Positions 21,618 through 36,435 of a DNA stretch of 64,000 bases are shown here, piece after piece. Position 1 is the first letter of the stretch, and the number at the start of each line of letters is the position of its first letter. A model generated the notes under the pieces. It saw only the letters and a program-made list of their open reading frames with translations, was not told the origin of the DNA and did not search any database. Source of the stretch: Elgaria multicarinata webbii (Eukaryota; Chordata; Lepidosauria; Squamata; Anguidae); contig NC_086178.1 of the NCBI RefSeq assembly GCF_023053635.1, positions 96,704,226 to 96,768,225 on the forward strand, given 5' to 3'. A program made the translations under genes and the position numbers.

Positions 21618-22700
21618 TGGATGGAAAGGCTCTTAGGATTGATAAGGAGGCAGTTTAATTTTATTAAAGAATGACTCTTTTTTAGGCCACTCCTATTTTA
21701 TCCATCCCTCATACTGTGTGAAGGTATTATGAAATGGCAGGAAACCATGAAGGCTCTTTGCAGGTTGATTGCTTGGCTATCAGCCTTGTGCTACAGATAT
21801 GAATGTCGAAGTGTTTCATATCTCAAAGACCAGGGACAGAGTGTCTTGGGAGAATCCAACACCAACACAACTCCTGAAGACGTGCACATTTGTGGAGAAG
21901 CAACATATAACCTCCTTGTGCAAAAGCCTTCCCAGTTATTGTTATTAACCATTTTTTTATAAAGTATGTTCCATAAAACATGGAGAGTTACATCCAATAT
22001 AAGTTGTTGAAGCAGGGCCATTACACAGTGCTTGCCACTTAAAAGAAAGGGTGCTGCTTTCAGAGGCAAGATGGTGAACAAAAAAGATACCAATGCTCCA
22101 CTCACAAACATATAATTGAGCTTTGATAAAGCTGGTGAATTTCAGGTGGGTTTGTGTGTGTGTGTTTGTAAATTGATATTCTGGCCTGACCAGGCAGCAA
22201 AAGCTGGTCTGTTTCCCTTTGCCTGTTTCACTGTGGGAAGGTTGGTTTGCCTGGGTTTTTACTGTTTGTGTCCAGTGAGAATGATAAAACAGTAAACCCT
22301 ATAAGCTTCTTTAAAAAAAGCTCCCCTCTGCCCTTAAAATGATAAAAAAAAGGCTTGGTTTTCTTTTTTTCCTACTGCACATTTTTACATGAACAAAAAT
22401 CTCATCTTTTTTTAGTTTTTTAAACTTTACGATCATGATTTCTCCATCCTACCCTATGTATATATTGTAATTCATGATGCAGGGAGGGTGGGGGGAGAGG
22501 AAGAAAACACAGCAAATGTGAAAAAGGAAAGAGCGAGGTGTGGGTGGGCTAGTATAAATGCGATCGCATAGAATCTGGGAAATCAACGGGTGCGTGGCTG
22601 CACCAGGTCTCTGCAGTAAGAGGAGCCCAACATTGCTAGGGGCCGGTTGCATAATGCACATGAATGGGAATGGGGCCTCCATTCTGGTTGCGGGGAGTAC
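21455..22700. other. Unassigned interval with microsatellites
   Basis: It contains (ttc)n near 21489-21511 and (ac)n near 21584-21617, plus a short (tg)n at about 22149-22163. No gene or named repeat was recognised. Confidence 0.4.
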
Positions 22701-25390
22701 TAGGTGCGTGTGAGAAAGGCGACTTTCCTGATGCTATATATCTACCATTCTGAAGTTGATCCAACTCGGTAAGCAATTTACCTCTTTTTATATTAAAAAC
22801 AAACCAACAGACAAACTGTAAAAACTGAAAAGGGCAAGCAGCTGTGAATTTTAAAGCTCATATAAATAAGGAGATCAGGGCAGGCTGAATACTGTATTCC
22901 CTATTTAACATCTCCCCTCCAGTAATTCCAATACTGTTTAAGTGTTTATAGATCTATAGGTGTAATGCCAAGTTAGAATTAACAGGGATCTTTGTAGAAT
23001 CAAAGCTATGCATTCATACCCACCCCCGGAAAAGACCTAACCGATCTAAAGTTAAATTGACACATATCTTGTAAAAAATACTGAGAAAACACACATCAAG
23101 CATTTTGAGCACTTGGAGAGAGTGATATACAAATATTAAGTTTATAACAACAGCAAACTCATGGTAATTTAACAAAAATACATGAACACTTAATGCAGGA
23201 ATTTCACCCAACTGTCCTTTCAAAAGTAGTTGTATCTGCAACTCTAAAAATGACCTCAGCAAGGAACAGTACTGTTTAATATATAATTTAAGTCTCTTGT
23301 TTTACTGCTGCAATTGGAATGGTGTGGGTGTCCTTTAGGTTGTAGGAATGATTTAAATCATGCTTTTAAAATGATTATTCTGCCTGTAAGTAACGTTTTT
23401 ACCACGGAGTGGCGCATGACCAGGCAAGGGGGGGAAAGTGTTAGATGCAAACTTCTATGAGGTGTAGAATGTTCCCCTTAAACAAATGTTTAAGTCATAT
23501 AACCCCCCCTTCCTTTAATAATAAACAGACAGACAGGGTAGCATTGGCATTGTTTTTTGGGGAAGGGGGAAAATAAGAACTGCATTTTAATGAGATTATT
23601 ATTTGGTATTCCAGAGAATGGAATAGGGAAAGTATGAGCAGTGTCATAAAATCAGCTGGTAAGTCAATCCCAGTAAGTGCAACAAGCTGCTATAGATTCA
23701 GATGGGTACCTTTGATTTTAGAGTCTAGCTGTGTTGTAAGTAAAGGGAAATGAAGTTTCTCTGTTGTGGTGTTGTCAGTGTGATCACCCAGGCAAGATAG
23801 TGCAGTTTGCAAGGATTTGCTCTGGATTTGCTCTTTAATTGTGGTGGTTTATACTGAGGAATGTAATTTCCCCCAACTCCCTTGGAAGGAGAAAAAAAAA
23901 AGGACGTCAATGTGCAACATGTGCATTAGCTTGGGTTAATTGCCATATAACGGTTATTTTAAAGCTTATTTGGAATGTAGCGTTTGTCCGTTCCTTACTT
24001 TTCCAGCAGCGATAATCATTTATTTGAAATAAGCCATGAGCCGATTGTGTTTAGGTATGCGGTCACTTGTGATATGATTCCGTGGTACGGCCAATTAAAC
24101 TGATGCCCACAAAATGTACTCGCTTTGAAATTCCTGTTACACAACAGGTCCATAAACATCGAATGCGGCCTTCAGAACCCTGAATCTGCCTGCTCACTTG
24201 CACTCTCCTCTTGGGCCCAATCCCCACTACCAGGCCACTCAGAGGGAGAATGTGAGTGAGCAAGTGAGAGGATGGAGTGGCTGCTCTATGCTGCACTGCT
24301 CAGAGAGAGAGAGAGAGAGAGACAGGGGTGAGAGGCATCTTTCCTGCTTGCTCTCTAGGAAGCACGGTGGGCCCAATCCTCAATCTCGTGATGCCCTGAA
24401 ATAAGGTAGGAGCAGCTGCTGTCCTCTTTTGCTTGCACACTTCCCTGCCTGCCTCCAGATACAGCAAAAGCCAAAGGAGGATGTGCTGTTTGGGAAGGAC
24501 CTGGAGGGGTTCCTGGCTGGGGAGTCCCTCCCCACCCCCAATTCCAGCCTCCGCTGAAGGGGCAGCAGGAAGGAGAAGAGATTGCTATTTATTCTAGAGG
24601 TTTCGACCGCCTCTCCTCACCAATCGGCTCCTTTCCCCTTCAAAACAGAAGTGGCAATGCTTTGCACCCGTTTTCAAATCCTTGAATCCGGTTGTCTTTT
24701 TCACTCTGGTTATGTTTACAAAGGGGGGAGGGGGATCGGACTGAAATCCAACACATATTCATGGGCAAGAAGAGATTTCTAATCGACATTTGCAGATCCT
24801 AATTTGAGCTATGCCCCAGCCCCTGGGCCTATTTTGAACGCTAACCCTCACGTGGGGGCGGAAGATCAAGGAGAAAATGCCTCTGAACATAGGCAGATTA
24901 CCTGTCCGTTGCCAATGAGAAACTACAACCAGACCCCAGAAACATCCAGGGCTAGGAAAGAGACTTGAGGGACAGTCCTGAGCCCCAGCACTTCTTCAGT
25001 TTAGGAAAAAAGGCGAGTAATCGTTGCAGATCACCTAACCTGGACCGTAAGAAGTTTGTGATCCTGTATGTGGCAGCACTGGAAGACTACTTTAAAGCAG
25101 TCAAGCCACCTTGAATGCTATTTGAGGTGTGGGTGGGTGTGTAAAGGCGGGGTATAAAACAAGAAGTTGCTTCTATGAGAAACTAGGTGAGTAAAGAGGA
25201 GGGAACGGGGGTCTCCTCTAGCAGCGAAAGCCTGCCTGCCCGACCCATCGAAATCAACGCTGCTTCGCTGGTCTGAAACGCCTTCCTGATTCATTAAAAT
25301 CAGGCGGGGATGGACATGTGCGGTTTGGAACCAGCTCACGGCGAGATGGGTCTGGATTGCATTTCATGAAGTCTGGATCGCCCACATGAA
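22700..25390. other. Repeat-poor upstream region of EGR2
   Basis: No transposon that I can name lies here, in contrast to the flanks. It includes an (ag)n tract near 24303-24322. This is the type of interval where conserved enhancers of a developmental regulator would sit, but no individual element can be named from one sequence. Confidence 0.4.
25153..25159 (+). promoter_or_regulatory. TATA-like box, distal (candidate)
   Basis: The sequence tataaaa follows a GC-rich ggcgggg. It is a possible distal EGR2 promoter; a chance match is equally possible. Confidence 0.25.
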
Positions 25391-26222
25391 GTTTCTCAGC
25401 AGGCGGCTTGGGAGGATATAAACTGCGCGGGGGCGACGCGGCGAACACTCGCGCCGGGACCAAACAGCCGCCGCTCCGTTCCGCTTGGCTCACTTCCTTC
25501 CAACCGCTCCTCCGAGCGAACAGCAAACACACACACACACACACCCAAAAAATTAAAAATAAAAGGTTTCGTTTCCACGGCTGAGAAAAACGGGCGCAAA
25601 GTTTCCACCCGAGCAGCGCATCTAACTCATTCATTCTTATCCGCACATCTTTCCATCACTAATTTTGAAAAGTAAACTCGGGCCCAGGGCCGGGGTGGGG
25701 AAGGAAGGAAAGAAAGAAAGAAAGGAATAATCCGATTTCCTGAATGTAGCTATTTTCTGACTCGTCCGTCGCCTTGCGGTTACGAGGTGCCAAGAAAGTG
25801 AGTGGGGGGTTGCGGCCGCGGCCGTCTCCGACCCGATCCGTTTTCTTTCCGAAGTTGAAGTTTCCGGAAGGACTCCCAAAAAGGCAGTAGGGGAGGTAAC
25901 CGGATGCTCGCCTTTTTAGGAACGGGGCTCAGCAACCGGAATCCCCCTCTCCCCGGGGCTGCAGAAAGCCACCCCGGAAGACCCCCGCCGGCCCCGATCC
26001 CAACTGCGCGCTGCACTCACGGCACGGGGCCGGGTGCCCACCCGCCATCCTGGCCGCGCCATCCCCGGCCCTCCTCGCGAGCCCCCGATCCGCCGGCCGC
26101 GCACAAGTCCGCAGCTGCTGCGCGCTCCGGAGAGCAGGGGGCGGAGATCCAGCCACTCAGGGCGCGCCATGCTAATTCCCCCTATGACGAGCCTCCCCGG
26201 CCCCCCTTCCCCGTTCCTCAGT

Positions 26223-26232
26223 CCTTATATGG
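26223..26232 (+). promoter_or_regulatory. EGR2: CArG box (serum response element)
   Basis: The sequence ccttatatgg is a perfect CC(A/T)6GG site for SRF. EGR genes are immediate-early genes driven by SRF with ternary complex factors, and this site lies about 70 bp before the inferred transcription start. Confidence 0.8.
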
Positions 26233-26236
26233 GCAG

Positions 26237-26243
26237 TGACGTA
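26237..26243 (+). promoter_or_regulatory. EGR2: CRE-like site
   Basis: The sequence tgacgta is one base short of the palindromic CREB/ATF site. It lies 5 bp downstream of the CArG box, a pairing typical of immediate-early promoters. Confidence 0.6.
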
Positions 26244-26263
26244 GCGGGCATTCACAACCTCCC

Positions 26264-26271
26264 AATAAATA
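26264..26271 (+). promoter_or_regulatory. EGR2: TATA-like box of EGR2
   Basis: The sequence aataaata is about 30 bp ahead of a plausible start near 26295. It is a weak TATA variant. Confidence 0.5.
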
Positions 26272-26294
26272 CTTAGAGCAAGACTTTCCATCTT

Positions 26295-26583
26295 CTGAGA
26301 GCTGCAATTGATTAAAACGGCTCGACAAGGGACACCGACTGTTACAACAACATTACAGCAACTCCTGGGGCTTTGATACAGGACACTATCAGAGGGGGAG
26401 CGTGCGAGCGAGCGAGCCGGCGCCTTTCTTTAACTAGAAAGTCAGGCGGTGGCCGCGGCAGCAGCAGCAGCAGCAGCAGCAGCGACGGTGGCTTTAACCC
26501 TGGAGGAGCAACACCCCCTTTCCCTGCATAATCATTACACCCCGGGCAAGGCAGGGCTGTTTTCACTGCTGTCTGTGGAGCAA
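26295..26583 (+). other. EGR2: EGR2 5' untranslated region
   Basis: The start is approximate, placed from the TATA-like box. The leader includes a cag/gca repeat at about 26458-26483. From the in-frame stop at 26431-26433 to the main ATG the coding frame stays open for 50 codons without an AUG. A CTG at 26500-26502 lies in that frame, with A at -3 and G at +4. Confidence 0.55.
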
Positions 26584-29209
<2,626 letters not shown>

Positions 29210-30595
29210 TTGTGCGGCTGCTGCTGCCCTCCGCCTTGGGGACTAGGAACTCGCGCTCTTCGTGGGGAAGCGTCCTCCCTGCTACCGACAGAGCCCGCCA
29301 CTACCAGTATCTGTGTGTTTCCGTCCGTGTGTCAGGCAGGTAATCGGGGAGGGGGGGTCGCCAACCCCTGCGCCTCGTCGGGTCGACTGGGCTGCTTGAG
29401 AAACTGGATCGGGTCAGACCGGACCTTGGGAAGCGCCTGGCTCAGATCGCTATCTTCCCAAAGGAGAATGAAAAGAGTTGTGTGGGGGGTGGGGTGGGGG
29501 GTAAGGGGAGGAAAAGCGAAGGACTCTCGTGTGCACTTTATAGCTTCCCTGGCTCCCACCCGGTGAATTCAGCACCAGGGATTGCTTGTGTTACTTGCCA
29601 AAGCCGTCCAACCCCATCTCCCAACCCCCAACCCCCCCTTCAACACACACACACGCACAGCCACCACAAAACACACGCAAGATGGGCTGTTGAAGGCAGT
29701 TGAAGTGAAGTGAAACTAAGTAAGTAGCGGCCCTAAAGCCCGCTTACTGGAAGGGAATTCCATTGAAAAAGCAGTGGAAGTAAATGTGTTCCGGACTGCC
29801 TTGCTGCTGCTACTGGAGAAAACAGAAGTGCAATGAGGAGGGGGTGGGGTGGGGCGAGGCAACAGCGTGTGGCAATATCTGGCCCTATTTTTTTTTCTTT
29901 TTTTTTTTTAAAAAAAGGTACTTACCAAATTTTAAATGGTTATTTTGCCTCCCCCCTTTCCAGTGTATATTCCCCGCCTTTCTGATATTTTTGTGTTTAT
30001 TCTTTTAAAACACACACACACACACACACACACACCATGCACTGTTCTCAGTCTTCTCCATGGGCGAGAAGGGTTGGAATCAAGCAGACTGATGGGAGAG
30101 GTTTAACTTATTATTTAATGGGAGACTGTACATAGGTTCTCAGAGGTCTGGGTGCATGCAATCGTGTTGAACTGTCCTTGGTGCCTTTTTTTGGGATGTC
30201 TAGACAATGGTTCGGTGGCTGCATGTTAAATTGGATGCCTTATTAATCATGATGGAAAGGAGCAAAAGAAAAGATTTGAACTCCCTGGTTTAGTACAGCT
30301 GTATATTTCTGCCTATTAATATTTGAATTTTTCTAGAAACTCTATTTTTGTATGCACTGCGCATTTTTGTGTGTGTGACTTCTTCAGTGTTGCTTTTGTA
30401 GTAAATAATTTTTTTAAAAAAAGGATCGCAGCATGTAAATAATCTTTCTAGGGCTGTCAGAGAGAATGATGGCTCCCGCACAATGGCTGAAATAGAAATT
30501 ATTTCTTCTAATAAGGCACAACCACTAACTGGAACCATCCCCAAGAAAGGTGGTTTTGTCATGAATATTGTGTAAATAAATGTTTTGTGTAAAAA
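29210..30595 (+). other. EGR2: EGR2 3' untranslated region
   Basis: This runs from the stop to just after the polyadenylation signal. It includes a (ac)n tract (30010-30036), T-rich runs and an ATTTA-containing ttatttaatg. The last 300 bp or so look constrained because they are free of repeats. The end is inferred from the signal. Confidence 0.75.
30575..30580 (+). terminator. EGR2: EGR2 polyadenylation signal
   Basis: Canonical aataaa followed by tgttttgtgt, a GT-rich downstream stretch, and then an A run. Confidence 0.8.
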
Positions 30596-30599
30596 AAAA

Positions 30600-31110
30600 G
30601 AAAAGAGAAAAAACACCAACAATCCTACTCTGTCCTGTTATTAATTATCCCATATATTGAGTCACCTGGTGTATCACTTCCATGGATACTAGAGTTTTGT
30701 TGGAGGCAGAGGGGAAGGAGAACAGCCCCTTTGAAAATTCCCCTTCATAGGAAAAAATTAAATGACTTCCAAAAAAGGCAGATAAAAGATAGTTTAGTTT
30801 TGATCCCGACTTAACAAGACAGTTGTGTTTATTTGAACCTGAATCTAGAGCGTTTGTTGATACAAGATTCCCATTGACTACAATGAAACCGTGAATCTAC
30901 CACTCCACATTTGCTACTCCCAAATCCCATAAAATAGCATGATATTGTGGTTAGGTCAAAATCTGGGCCAAGGAATATGCCTGGTGTTTTACAAGGAAGA
31001 GAGACTTTGGGGGAATCCTTTAAAGCAGCGTCTTGCCTTAAAACTTGCTCCGTTCCGCCCTTAACCCTGCCTCCTCTATATCAACCAGGCCTAGCAGGCA
31101 TCCCAGACAA
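30600..31110. other. Intergenic, unassigned
   Basis: No gene or assignable repeat was seen. Confidence 0.4.
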
Positions 31111-31114
31111 AGCA

Positions 31115-31320
31115 ATACATTTTTGTCCCAATCCTATACATTTTTACTCAGAAGTAAGGCCCATGTATCCAGTGGGCCTTGCAGGTAAGTGTAGCCTTAA
31201 GCATAGACTCCCTCACTGAAAAGCTCCTTGCAGTGTTCAGTATCTATGGCTGGTTGGGGCATACTGGGAATTGTAGTCCAACACACCTAGAGGGCACCAG
31301 GTTGGGGAAGGCTGATCTAT
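31115..31320. mobile_element. Family D fragment followed by a family E half-element
   Basis: At 31115-31195, caatcctatacatttttac and ggtaagtgtagcc mark a diverged D copy. At about 31235-31315, gggaattgtagtccaacac and ggcaccaggttggggaagg are the right half of family E. A second E half lies at about 31505-31610. Confidence 0.5.
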
Positions 31321-31740
31321 AACATCGCTATTGCAGACAGAAAGATCCGCAGTTGCCCTGTGCAACTCCTCTGCCTTTGTCCCCCTTGGGGGCAGGGGGG
31401 GACAATCTTGTTTTGAATTTGTGCAATGGCATCGTGCCAGAGAGATACACCCTACTTTCAAGTTGTCACCCACATCCACTCTGGTAGTATGGACATCCCC
31501 CAGACTGGCTTTTCCCCAGACTGGCACCCACACAGCCAGCCATGCTGACTGAGATGATAGGAGTTGTGGTCTAACACTCCTGGAGAGGCACTAAGCTGGA
31601 GAAGGCTGCTACAAACGGTGATCTGAATCTAAGGAACTGTGAAATTACTTTAGTGGTCCCCCTCTTATGCATATTTCCTTAGAAGTAAGTCTGGGTGATT
31701 AACTAGAAAATAATCACAGATGTGCACAGGATTGTAGCTG

Positions 31741-31928
31741 TGCCCTGTGCTCCTTTTTTTAAATAATAATTTTATTTATTTTTCAGTATATACATATAAA
31801 CAAATGTTCATAAATAAATGCATGTTCATTATACAATAACCTTTTTTACCACCCAAAATTATATACATAATTACTTTTCATTGCAGGCTTTATCTTTTAT
31901 CCCATTCCCTCCCCTGCCCTGTGCTCCT
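31741..31928 (-). mobile_element. Short 5'-truncated L1 tail with 14-bp target duplication
   Basis: About 160 bp (31755-31914) beginning with a T run, the complement of an L1 poly(A) tail. It is bounded by the perfect direct repeat tgccctgtgctcct (31741-31754 and 31915-31928). It landed in or beside family D material (31665-31740 and 31925-32012). Confidence 0.75.
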
Positions 31929-32012
31929 ATGAGCAAATACTTGAAAGTAGGCACCACTGATTTCAGTACCAGTTACTCCCAAGTAAGTTCATATAGGAAT
32001 GTAGCCTTCAAT

Positions 32013-33606
32013 TTTGTTTTTCTCAGACAGCAGCCTTCTATGCCGCAGTAGCAAACTGTAGCTATAATGCTGTTCAACACCCACCCACCCCCAAAGTAAA
32101 AATATTATTTATTTATTTATAAATAACTGGAACTGTAGGAGCATCTTGGAAGAGCCCCAGGCTTATGCAATGCTCACGTTAGCCCCTGCAGGTTTGGTGC
32201 CCAGACAGGCCTTTTCTGACTTCATACAGATTCCAGGATGGCATGATGTGACACTATGTGCCTACACAAAAAATGGGCAAAGCTTCCTGATCCCCTATGC
32301 AAAGGATTCTGCATAAACTGAATCTCTCTGTCTAGTGGCACTTGAGCACTGAGGACTTCCCCTGCTAGTAATAAATAGAAATGTTAATGCAAATGTGGGT
32401 ATTTGAGTCATTACTGTTCCGTGATTTAAGGCAAGCTAATTTTAACAGGCTCAGGAAATAAAATACCACACCGACCAACCCTGCGGCCCACTCGGGGAAA
32501 GGAGCGTTCAGGGCTAGGATCTGCAAGGAAAGGGCCCTGTGGCTTCGTGAAATGAGCATCACGGTACAACGTTCAGAGTTCCATTTCAAATAGGTCATGG
32601 GTTTAAATGTCTCTTAGGCAGAACTAGCCGTGAAGAGACATGAAAACGGAGTGGAAACAGCAATAGCTCTGTGATCTAATCTTTTTTAGATCAGCCGTGT
32701 AAATAACTCCACAGAAGTTACTGGCCTGCAAACACTTTCATTTGGCTGACTGCCCCCCCCCCACATCTGCTGTATGTGTAGCATTAGGGTGGGCATCAAA
32801 AGGTTGGCCTCATCAGGTACTTGCCAAGGCCCAGGCCCCAGCAGGGCCCCCACTTTCACTTCAAGGTTCTGATCCTCCACCACCTTGATGTTGGAGAGTA
32901 CCTGGTCCATTCTGTCCATCTCCCTGGGAGGTGGTGCTGATTGGGCCCAAAGAAAGAGGCAAGTGAGCAGATGAAAGAGGAAGTGGTCCCACTCAGATGG
33001 GCATCTCGCTCCAAAACCAGAGCCAGCACTGCACGTTTTAAAAGAGAAGCTACCTACTTCCATAAAGCCAGAGGGCGCAAAGCATGTGGCTATAGGCAAG
33101 CCTGGCTAAGACAGGAATTTCAATGTTTGGGTATCATTTCTGGTGCTGCAATTTTATGTTTATCACCCATAACACTGTAGGCATTTTGAAGGACAGAAAG
33201 TGACATAGGGATGGCTCACCCATGCATTTGCATCACTTGGCTTTTCTCTCTCTTTCACACGCACACTTTTTCAGTCTATGACAAAACAAATAACCTCACA
33301 TATTGTTGTTCAGCTTGAAAGGAAGAGTGTTTCTTCCTGCACCCAGAAATTGTTCTCTCATTTCTACAAGGAATGATCTAAGCTGCCATATCAGAATAGT
33401 TGTCTGTGTACACTTAAAATGCATTCATTACCTAGAACCAGGGAACTCTAGCAAACAGACTTGGACTTGGGTTCTAATCCTTGGGTTCTAATCCTGGCTT
33501 CTGTGTGGTCTATGGCAAATCAACTTGTCTACAATTCTTATCTGTAAAAAATTGGCCTGCATTATGGAACTGATATACCGATAATGAGATAGGGGACTAT
33601 TGCCAC
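32013..33606. other. Intergenic, mostly unassigned
   Basis: It contains a short poly-C run near 32753 and (tttat)n near 32106-32122. The stretch 32700-33060 looks like a decayed DNA element, but I could not define ends. No gene was seen. Confidence 0.35.
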
Positions 33607-33614
33607 CTTAAGAT

Positions 33615-33735
33615 GGAGTGGGCAGCTTGTGGCCCTCCAGATGTTGGATCATCCCTCACCACTGGCTATGGCAGTGAGGGCTAATGGGACTTGCAGCCCA
33701 ACAACATCCAGAAGGGTACAAGCTGCCCACCTTTA
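33615..33735. mobile_element. hAT-type MITE with perfect 8-bp target duplication
   Basis: The ends are tggagtgggcagcttgtg and, inverted, taaaggtgggcagcttgta. The flanking direct repeat is ccttaaga (33607-33614 and 33736-33743). The interior is palindromic with gatgttgga / ccaacaacatc-like blocks related to the 2848 element. Confidence 0.8.
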
Positions 33736-33953
33736 CCTTAAGAGGAAGCTGTAAAATAAAATAAAATAGATGTCTTAAGAATTGCAGGCCCACTAGATGT
33801 ATTAATGCTATCTTTATATTGCTGCATTATTATTATTTTTTAAAGGAAGTATCTGAGCAATTCTTTTAATTCATATGGGTACCATACTGTGTTTGGTTGA
33901 AATAAAACCTACAGGCGCATGAAACACTCTTTTAGGGCTGCAACTCAGACTGA

Positions 33954-34094
33954 GGCCACAGCTAGACCTAAGGTTTATCCTGGGATCATCCAGGGTTCTC
34001 CCCTGCCTGAGCACTGGATCCCGTGTGTGTCACCTAGATGAACAGGTTTGACCCCTGGACGATCCAGGGATAAACCTTAGGTCTAGCTATGGCC
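33954..34094. mobile_element. Palindromic MITE family C, 3-bp target duplication
   Basis: 141 bp with ends ggccacagctagacctaagg and its near-complement. The arms continue through tttatcctgggatcatcca. The flanking 3 bp is tga on both sides. A second copy is at 44162-44302, about 94% alike by eye. Confidence 0.75.
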
Positions 34095-36430
34095 TGAATC
34101 AGCTGAAGTCAAAACAGCCCATGTTTTGAACTAGATAACACCATATATTAAATAAAATCATGAATGCCAGATCTCCATTTTTGATTGCATTCACAGGCAG
34201 CTTTTTGTCTCCTGCTATGAAACAAACAATGCAGTCATAAACCACAATGAACTGGCTTATTGGTTAAATGCCTGAGCTGTAAGCCAGGTAGTTCAGCAGA
34301 TCAGATCAGCTATGAATGGAGGGTGTAGCCTTAGGTGAGCTGCTATCCCTCAGGACCCTGACCTCCCAAACTGTAATAAGGGGAATATGGTAAAAATATT
34401 GTTCTACTGTTGTAAGGATCAGGGAGACTATGTATTTAGTCTTCAAACTTGGGCAGACAGTAGATCTTCAGCTATTTTGCTCTTCATCTCCCAACATTAC
34501 TGACCATTGGCCATACTGGCAGAAGCTTCTGGGAATTAAAGTTCAAAATATATGGAGATCTACCTTCTGCCCACCCCTGAATTAGAGATGTTTGAGCATC
34601 TAGGAAAACTGTTTATATTAGGAAGTACCACCAATTTCAGTGAAGCTGCCTTCTAAGTAAATTGGCTTAGAATCACAATCACAACATGTCTTAAAATGTC
34701 ACAACTCTAATTTAGCATGGGTAGGTGGCCCGGTATGATTGTGAAGGGAGATTAAGGAAGAAGCGGGATTTCCTCACTGCTTATTTATTTTAAAGATAAA
34801 TAAGACCTGTTCAGACAACACACTAAACTGTGGTTAGGCCACTAATCCTTTTGTAGCAACTTTAAACTATGGTTATGTAGCCACCATGGTTAGGAATGGT
34901 TCATATGCCACGCTAAGCATGGTTCACATGACATGCTATGCCATAACGTTTAGCTCAAAATTCTTAACCACCGTGGCTTAGTGTGGTTAAGAAACAGGGT
35001 CACTGTTTCTCTAAGTTCAGCTCATGCTCATTTTGGGAACACTTGGCCCAAGGAGATTGGAGACCAATAGGAGTAAAAGGACTTCCATTTTCTTGACTTG
35101 TAGATGGCAGCTTAGGTGTATTTGCCTGGTCTTCCAGACTTACCGTAGGTTTGAAGAGCAGATGCTGTGACTACAACTTCCATAGGCAGCATGCTGCATT
35201 ATAACCAAGACTGCAGAAGGCAGGATAACCTCCACCCAAAGTCCTCCAGACTGAACCTGTCTAGTTTTCCTTGGAAGATCTCCCTGTCCATTTAAGAATA
35301 TGTTTCCAAATCATCAGTATCCATCTATGTTCCAAATGTGTTGTTGTTAAAAGCAAACCCGTTGCAGGAACTAAAACGTTATTCTACTGCTAGAGGTTCT
35401 GCCAAAATATTTGCTATCATTTCTGGAGAAGCAAGAGCACATCATAGCTTTGTAATATGTCAAGAATATACCCAAGCCATCACCATCCATGCTACACAAT
35501 CCCCATTTGAAAGTTTTTGCCTAATCTCCTGGTGCCCAGCTGACCTTCCTTAGGAACATGCTGGTGTACTCTGGAATTCATTTTGGAGTTCATAGCTCTC
35601 CCAGCAAGCGAGTTTTGCATGTTACTCCATCATACATTAATAGCCTTCCTGGCTGTACAGGTGCTAGTAGTGACTTCTGCTTCCAACAAACACCTGCAAA
35701 AACCTTATGTGTGCAAACTGAAACAGCCCTGAATATGTACAGAAAATCTCTTGTCTAAAAGGCAGATACAATTCATTAGCTTGGGAATCAATTATGGTTG
35801 ATCACACTGAGCACAAAACACCCAATTTCCTTGACACCAGGAACATCCCTAAAGCCAGCTTCATAGAAACGGATGGCACAGTTGCCCCTCCCCAAAGTAA
35901 GCTGGATTGGTTCCTTACCGTGGGGAAAGCCTTTGGGTTAAGCAGGTCTCGTGTGCCTTGCGACAACTATCCATAGAAAGGTTTTGCCAGAGTGATTTAA
36001 AACTGGCTTGAAGCAGATGGGGGATTCTTCAAAGAAGATGCTGCCATTTAAGTGTGTAAAACAGGCCCAAGAAAATGTTAAAATAATTCTACAAAATCCT
36101 CTTTGTATTTTTGATCTCCCAATCTTCCACCATGTCTGTTTTCAAACACATATTATGGGAATGGCACTTGGGAGGAAGAGGAGTCCCCTACTAGTCACTA
36201 TAGTTAGAAGTTAGCACTGATTTTCTTTTCTTTTGAATGGCTGCAATTCTGCAACAGATCTAGAAGAGTACACTTCTGGTGTCATATGTGGAAACTGAAT
36301 TCACAAAGGGGTACGAGATTTTTTTTTGTCTGACGTAGGTTTTATAAAATAAATGTAGCAGGCTGAGAGAAAACCAACAACATACTAAACACTTCTCACC
36401 GCTTCATCTCAATGAAGCGAAAGGGACTAG
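34095..36430. other. Intergenic, with one decayed MITE
   Basis: At about 34805-34995 lies a decayed element with gacctgttcagacaacacac and repeated tggttaagaa / ccatggttag blocks. The rest shows no gene or named repeat. The small reading frames between 35.3 and 36.2 kb have no visible domain. Confidence 0.35.
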
Positions 36431-36435
36431 AAGTC

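Larger units (their letters stand above)
25390..26260 (+). promoter_or_regulatory. EGR2: CpG-rich region spanning the EGR2 promoter
   Basis: CpG dinucleotides are dense from about 25.4 kb to the TATA-like box, as is usual for developmental transcription-factor genes. It contains a tataaa at 25417-25422 and an EGR-type site gcgggggcg at 25427-25435. The latter would allow auto- or cross-regulation by EGR proteins (inference). Confidence 0.6.

Noticed and set aside
25427-25435. EGR autoregulatory site as a firm call
   Set aside because: The 9-mer matches, but such sites are common in CpG-rich DNA. It is mentioned only as part of the promoter region.
35338-36214. Several 60-71-codon frames in the EGR2-ADO intergenic region
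   Set aside because: They are short, in different frames, without domain resemblance, and at the density expected by chance.
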